Shown in pieces: positions 63,071 to 64,000 of a stretch of 64,000 bases of DNA. A program made the translations under genes and the position numbers. Under the pieces are notes generated by a model. The model did not search any database and was not told where the DNA came from. It worked only from the letters and a program-made list of their open reading frames with translations. The stretch comes from Amycolatopsis vancoresmycina (lineage in GTDB: Bacteria; Actinomycetota; Actinomycetes; Mycobacteriales; Pseudonocardiaceae). The DNA lies in contig NZ_JNYY01000008.1 in NCBI RefSeq assembly GCF_000716785.1, positions 434,001 through 498,000 of the forward strand. Direction: 5' to 3'. Numbering within the stretch: the first letter of the stretch is position 1; every line of letters starts with the position of its first letter.

Positions 63071-64000
63071 GTGCCGACGTTGGGGATCGCGCGGGAGTTC
63101 CTGCGAGAGTTCGGAAAGCTTCAACGGTCCGTACAGGACCGGGTGTACGAGACGTTCGCGAAGTTCGAAGAGGCTACTTTCGCCGGCATCCACCTCGAGT
63201 TGATCCGCAATGTCCGCGACTCGCGACTGAAGTCCATCCGCATCGACCAATTCTGGCGAGGCGTCGTCCTGGCACCGACCTCCGGCGACTCCTACTTGTT
63301 GCTTCGCGTGCTCCCACACGACGAGGCATACCGGTGGGCACAGCGGAAGTCCGCGTCCGTCAACCGAGCCACCGGCAGCATCGAGATCCGTGATGTGGCG
63401 TCAATCGAGGACCGGATGCCGCGCCTCGAAGAACGCGCTGCGGCAACGTCGGAACGGCTATTGGGCGCGGTTAGCGACGCCGACTTACGCCGGCTCGGCA
63501 TCGACGATCAGGTACTTGCGTTCGCTCGCACACTCACCGACCTCGAGCAGCTCGAAACGGCCCGCACGATGCTGCCTGAGCCTCAGTACGACGCCCTTTT
63601 GGGGCTTGCCCTCGGCATGAGTCCCGAAGACGTGTGGACCGAGGTGGCCGACACGGTCGAACCCGGTGAATTCGACCCGGACGACGTGACCGCCGCACTC
63701 GCACGATCGACCAAGCAAGTTGTTCTGGTCAGTGGCCCCGGCGATCTGATGGAAATCTTCAGCTATCCGTTCGATCTATGGCGCGTCTACTTGCATCCCG
63801 TGCAGCACCGAGTTGCCTACGGGAGCTTTTCCGGCCCGGTGCGAGTGACAGGTGGTCCGGGTACCGGCAAGACCGTTGCGGTCCTGCATCGCGCAAAGTA
63901 TCTTGCCGAACGGTCAACGTCAGATCGATCCGTCCTTGTGACGACGTTCACCAAGACGTTGACCAGTTCGCTGGAGAACCAACTTCACACACTCGTCGAG
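63071..64000 (+). CDS. UvrD/Rep-like SF1 helicase with RelE-like N-terminal domain (3' end outside window)
   Basis: The frame opens at GTG 63071 after a strong ribosome-binding site (GGAGG) and runs 310 codons to the window edge. Residues 1 to about 100 (SVQDRVYETFAKFEE, IHLELIRNVRDSRLKSIRID, SYLLLRVLPHDEAYRWA) resemble a RelE/HigB-type toxin fold. Walker A GGPGTGKT is at 261-268, followed by the AKYLAERS helix and LVTTFTKTL of UvrD-type helicases. The rest of the protein, including motif VI, lies outside. It lies 23 nt after mcrC and is the sixth gene of the operon. Confidence 0.82.
   Translation, partial: MPTLGIAREFLREFGKLQRSVQDRVYETFAKFEEATFAGIHLELIRNVRDSRLKSIRIDQFWRGVVLAPTSGDSYLLLRVLPHDEAYRWAQRKSASVNRATGSIEIRDVASIEDRMPRLEERAAATSERLLGAVSDADLRRLGIDDQVLAFARTLTDLEQLETARTMLPEPQYDALLGLALGMSPEDVWTEVADTVEPGEFDPDDVTAALARSTKQVVLVSGPGDLMEIFSYPFDLWRVYLHPVQHRVAYGSFSGPVRVTGGPGTGKTVAVLHRAKYLAERSTSDRSVLVTTFTKTLTSSLENQLHTLVE

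Noticed and set aside
1..64000. tRNA, rRNA or CRISPR array
   Set aside because: No cloverleaf, ribosomal signature or regularly spaced short repeats were seen; the gaps are mostly too short.

Overview
This is high-GC actinomycete DNA. Gene content and style (class II DAHP synthase, PASTA-kinase beside an Rv2175c-type DNA-binding protein, WS/DGAT acyltransferase, SAV_6107-type HEPN protein, F420-type LLM oxidoreductase, many leaderless starts) fit a Pseudonocardiales genus such as Amycolatopsis; the genus is an inference. No tRNA, rRNA, CRISPR array, transposase or integrase was recognised.

Layout. 1-2992: the end of a pdxA-like dehydrogenase gene, an MFS carrier and a DeoR regulator, a compact sugar-acid utilisation cluster. 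2982-8330: a full-length Lhr-type helicase and peptide deformylase. 8338-17946: a run of small enzymes and transporters (ACT-GNAT protein, alpha/beta hydrolase, double VOC protein, MDMPI-like protein, proline-rich HEPN protein, YbaK editing protein, GNAT, EamA transporter, DUF885 protein) and metF. 18053-22207: a MerB-like protein, a GGPP-synthase gene with crtI, and an LLM oxidoreductase. 22212-28223: a CGNR zinc-finger gene divergent from an MFS gene over a perfect inverted repeat, then an Rv2175c homologue divergent from a PASTA-domain Ser/Thr kinase, a short NfeD-like protein and a flotillin. 28362-36556: a WS/DGAT enzyme, TetR/NTF2-like/LuxR genes, aroG, a PAP2-like membrane protein and two secreted hydrolases. 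36670-39915: a large STAND NTPase with a RHIM-like VQVG motif at its N-terminus. 39990-46044: gltBD. 46346-47131: an SDR behind a KstR-like box.

From 47690 to the right edge the base composition drops and six genes on the + strand overlap or nearly abut: a helicase with DUF1998-like and nuclease-like parts, a SNF2 helicase, a very long N6-adenine methyltransferase, McrB, McrC, and an SF1 helicase with a RelE-like N-terminal domain that runs off the window. The set mixes parts seen in DISARM, Druantia and McrBC systems and is the best candidate for an undescribed defence system. The likely division of labour is self-marking by the methyltransferase, translocation by two or three helicases, recognition of modified DNA by McrB and cleavage by McrC; this is inferred from domain content only.

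A recurring regulatory theme is a TAnnnT -10 hexamer 5-8 nt before a start codon (at least eleven genes), pointing to widespread leaderless transcription. Several perfect palindromes sit on these promoters.
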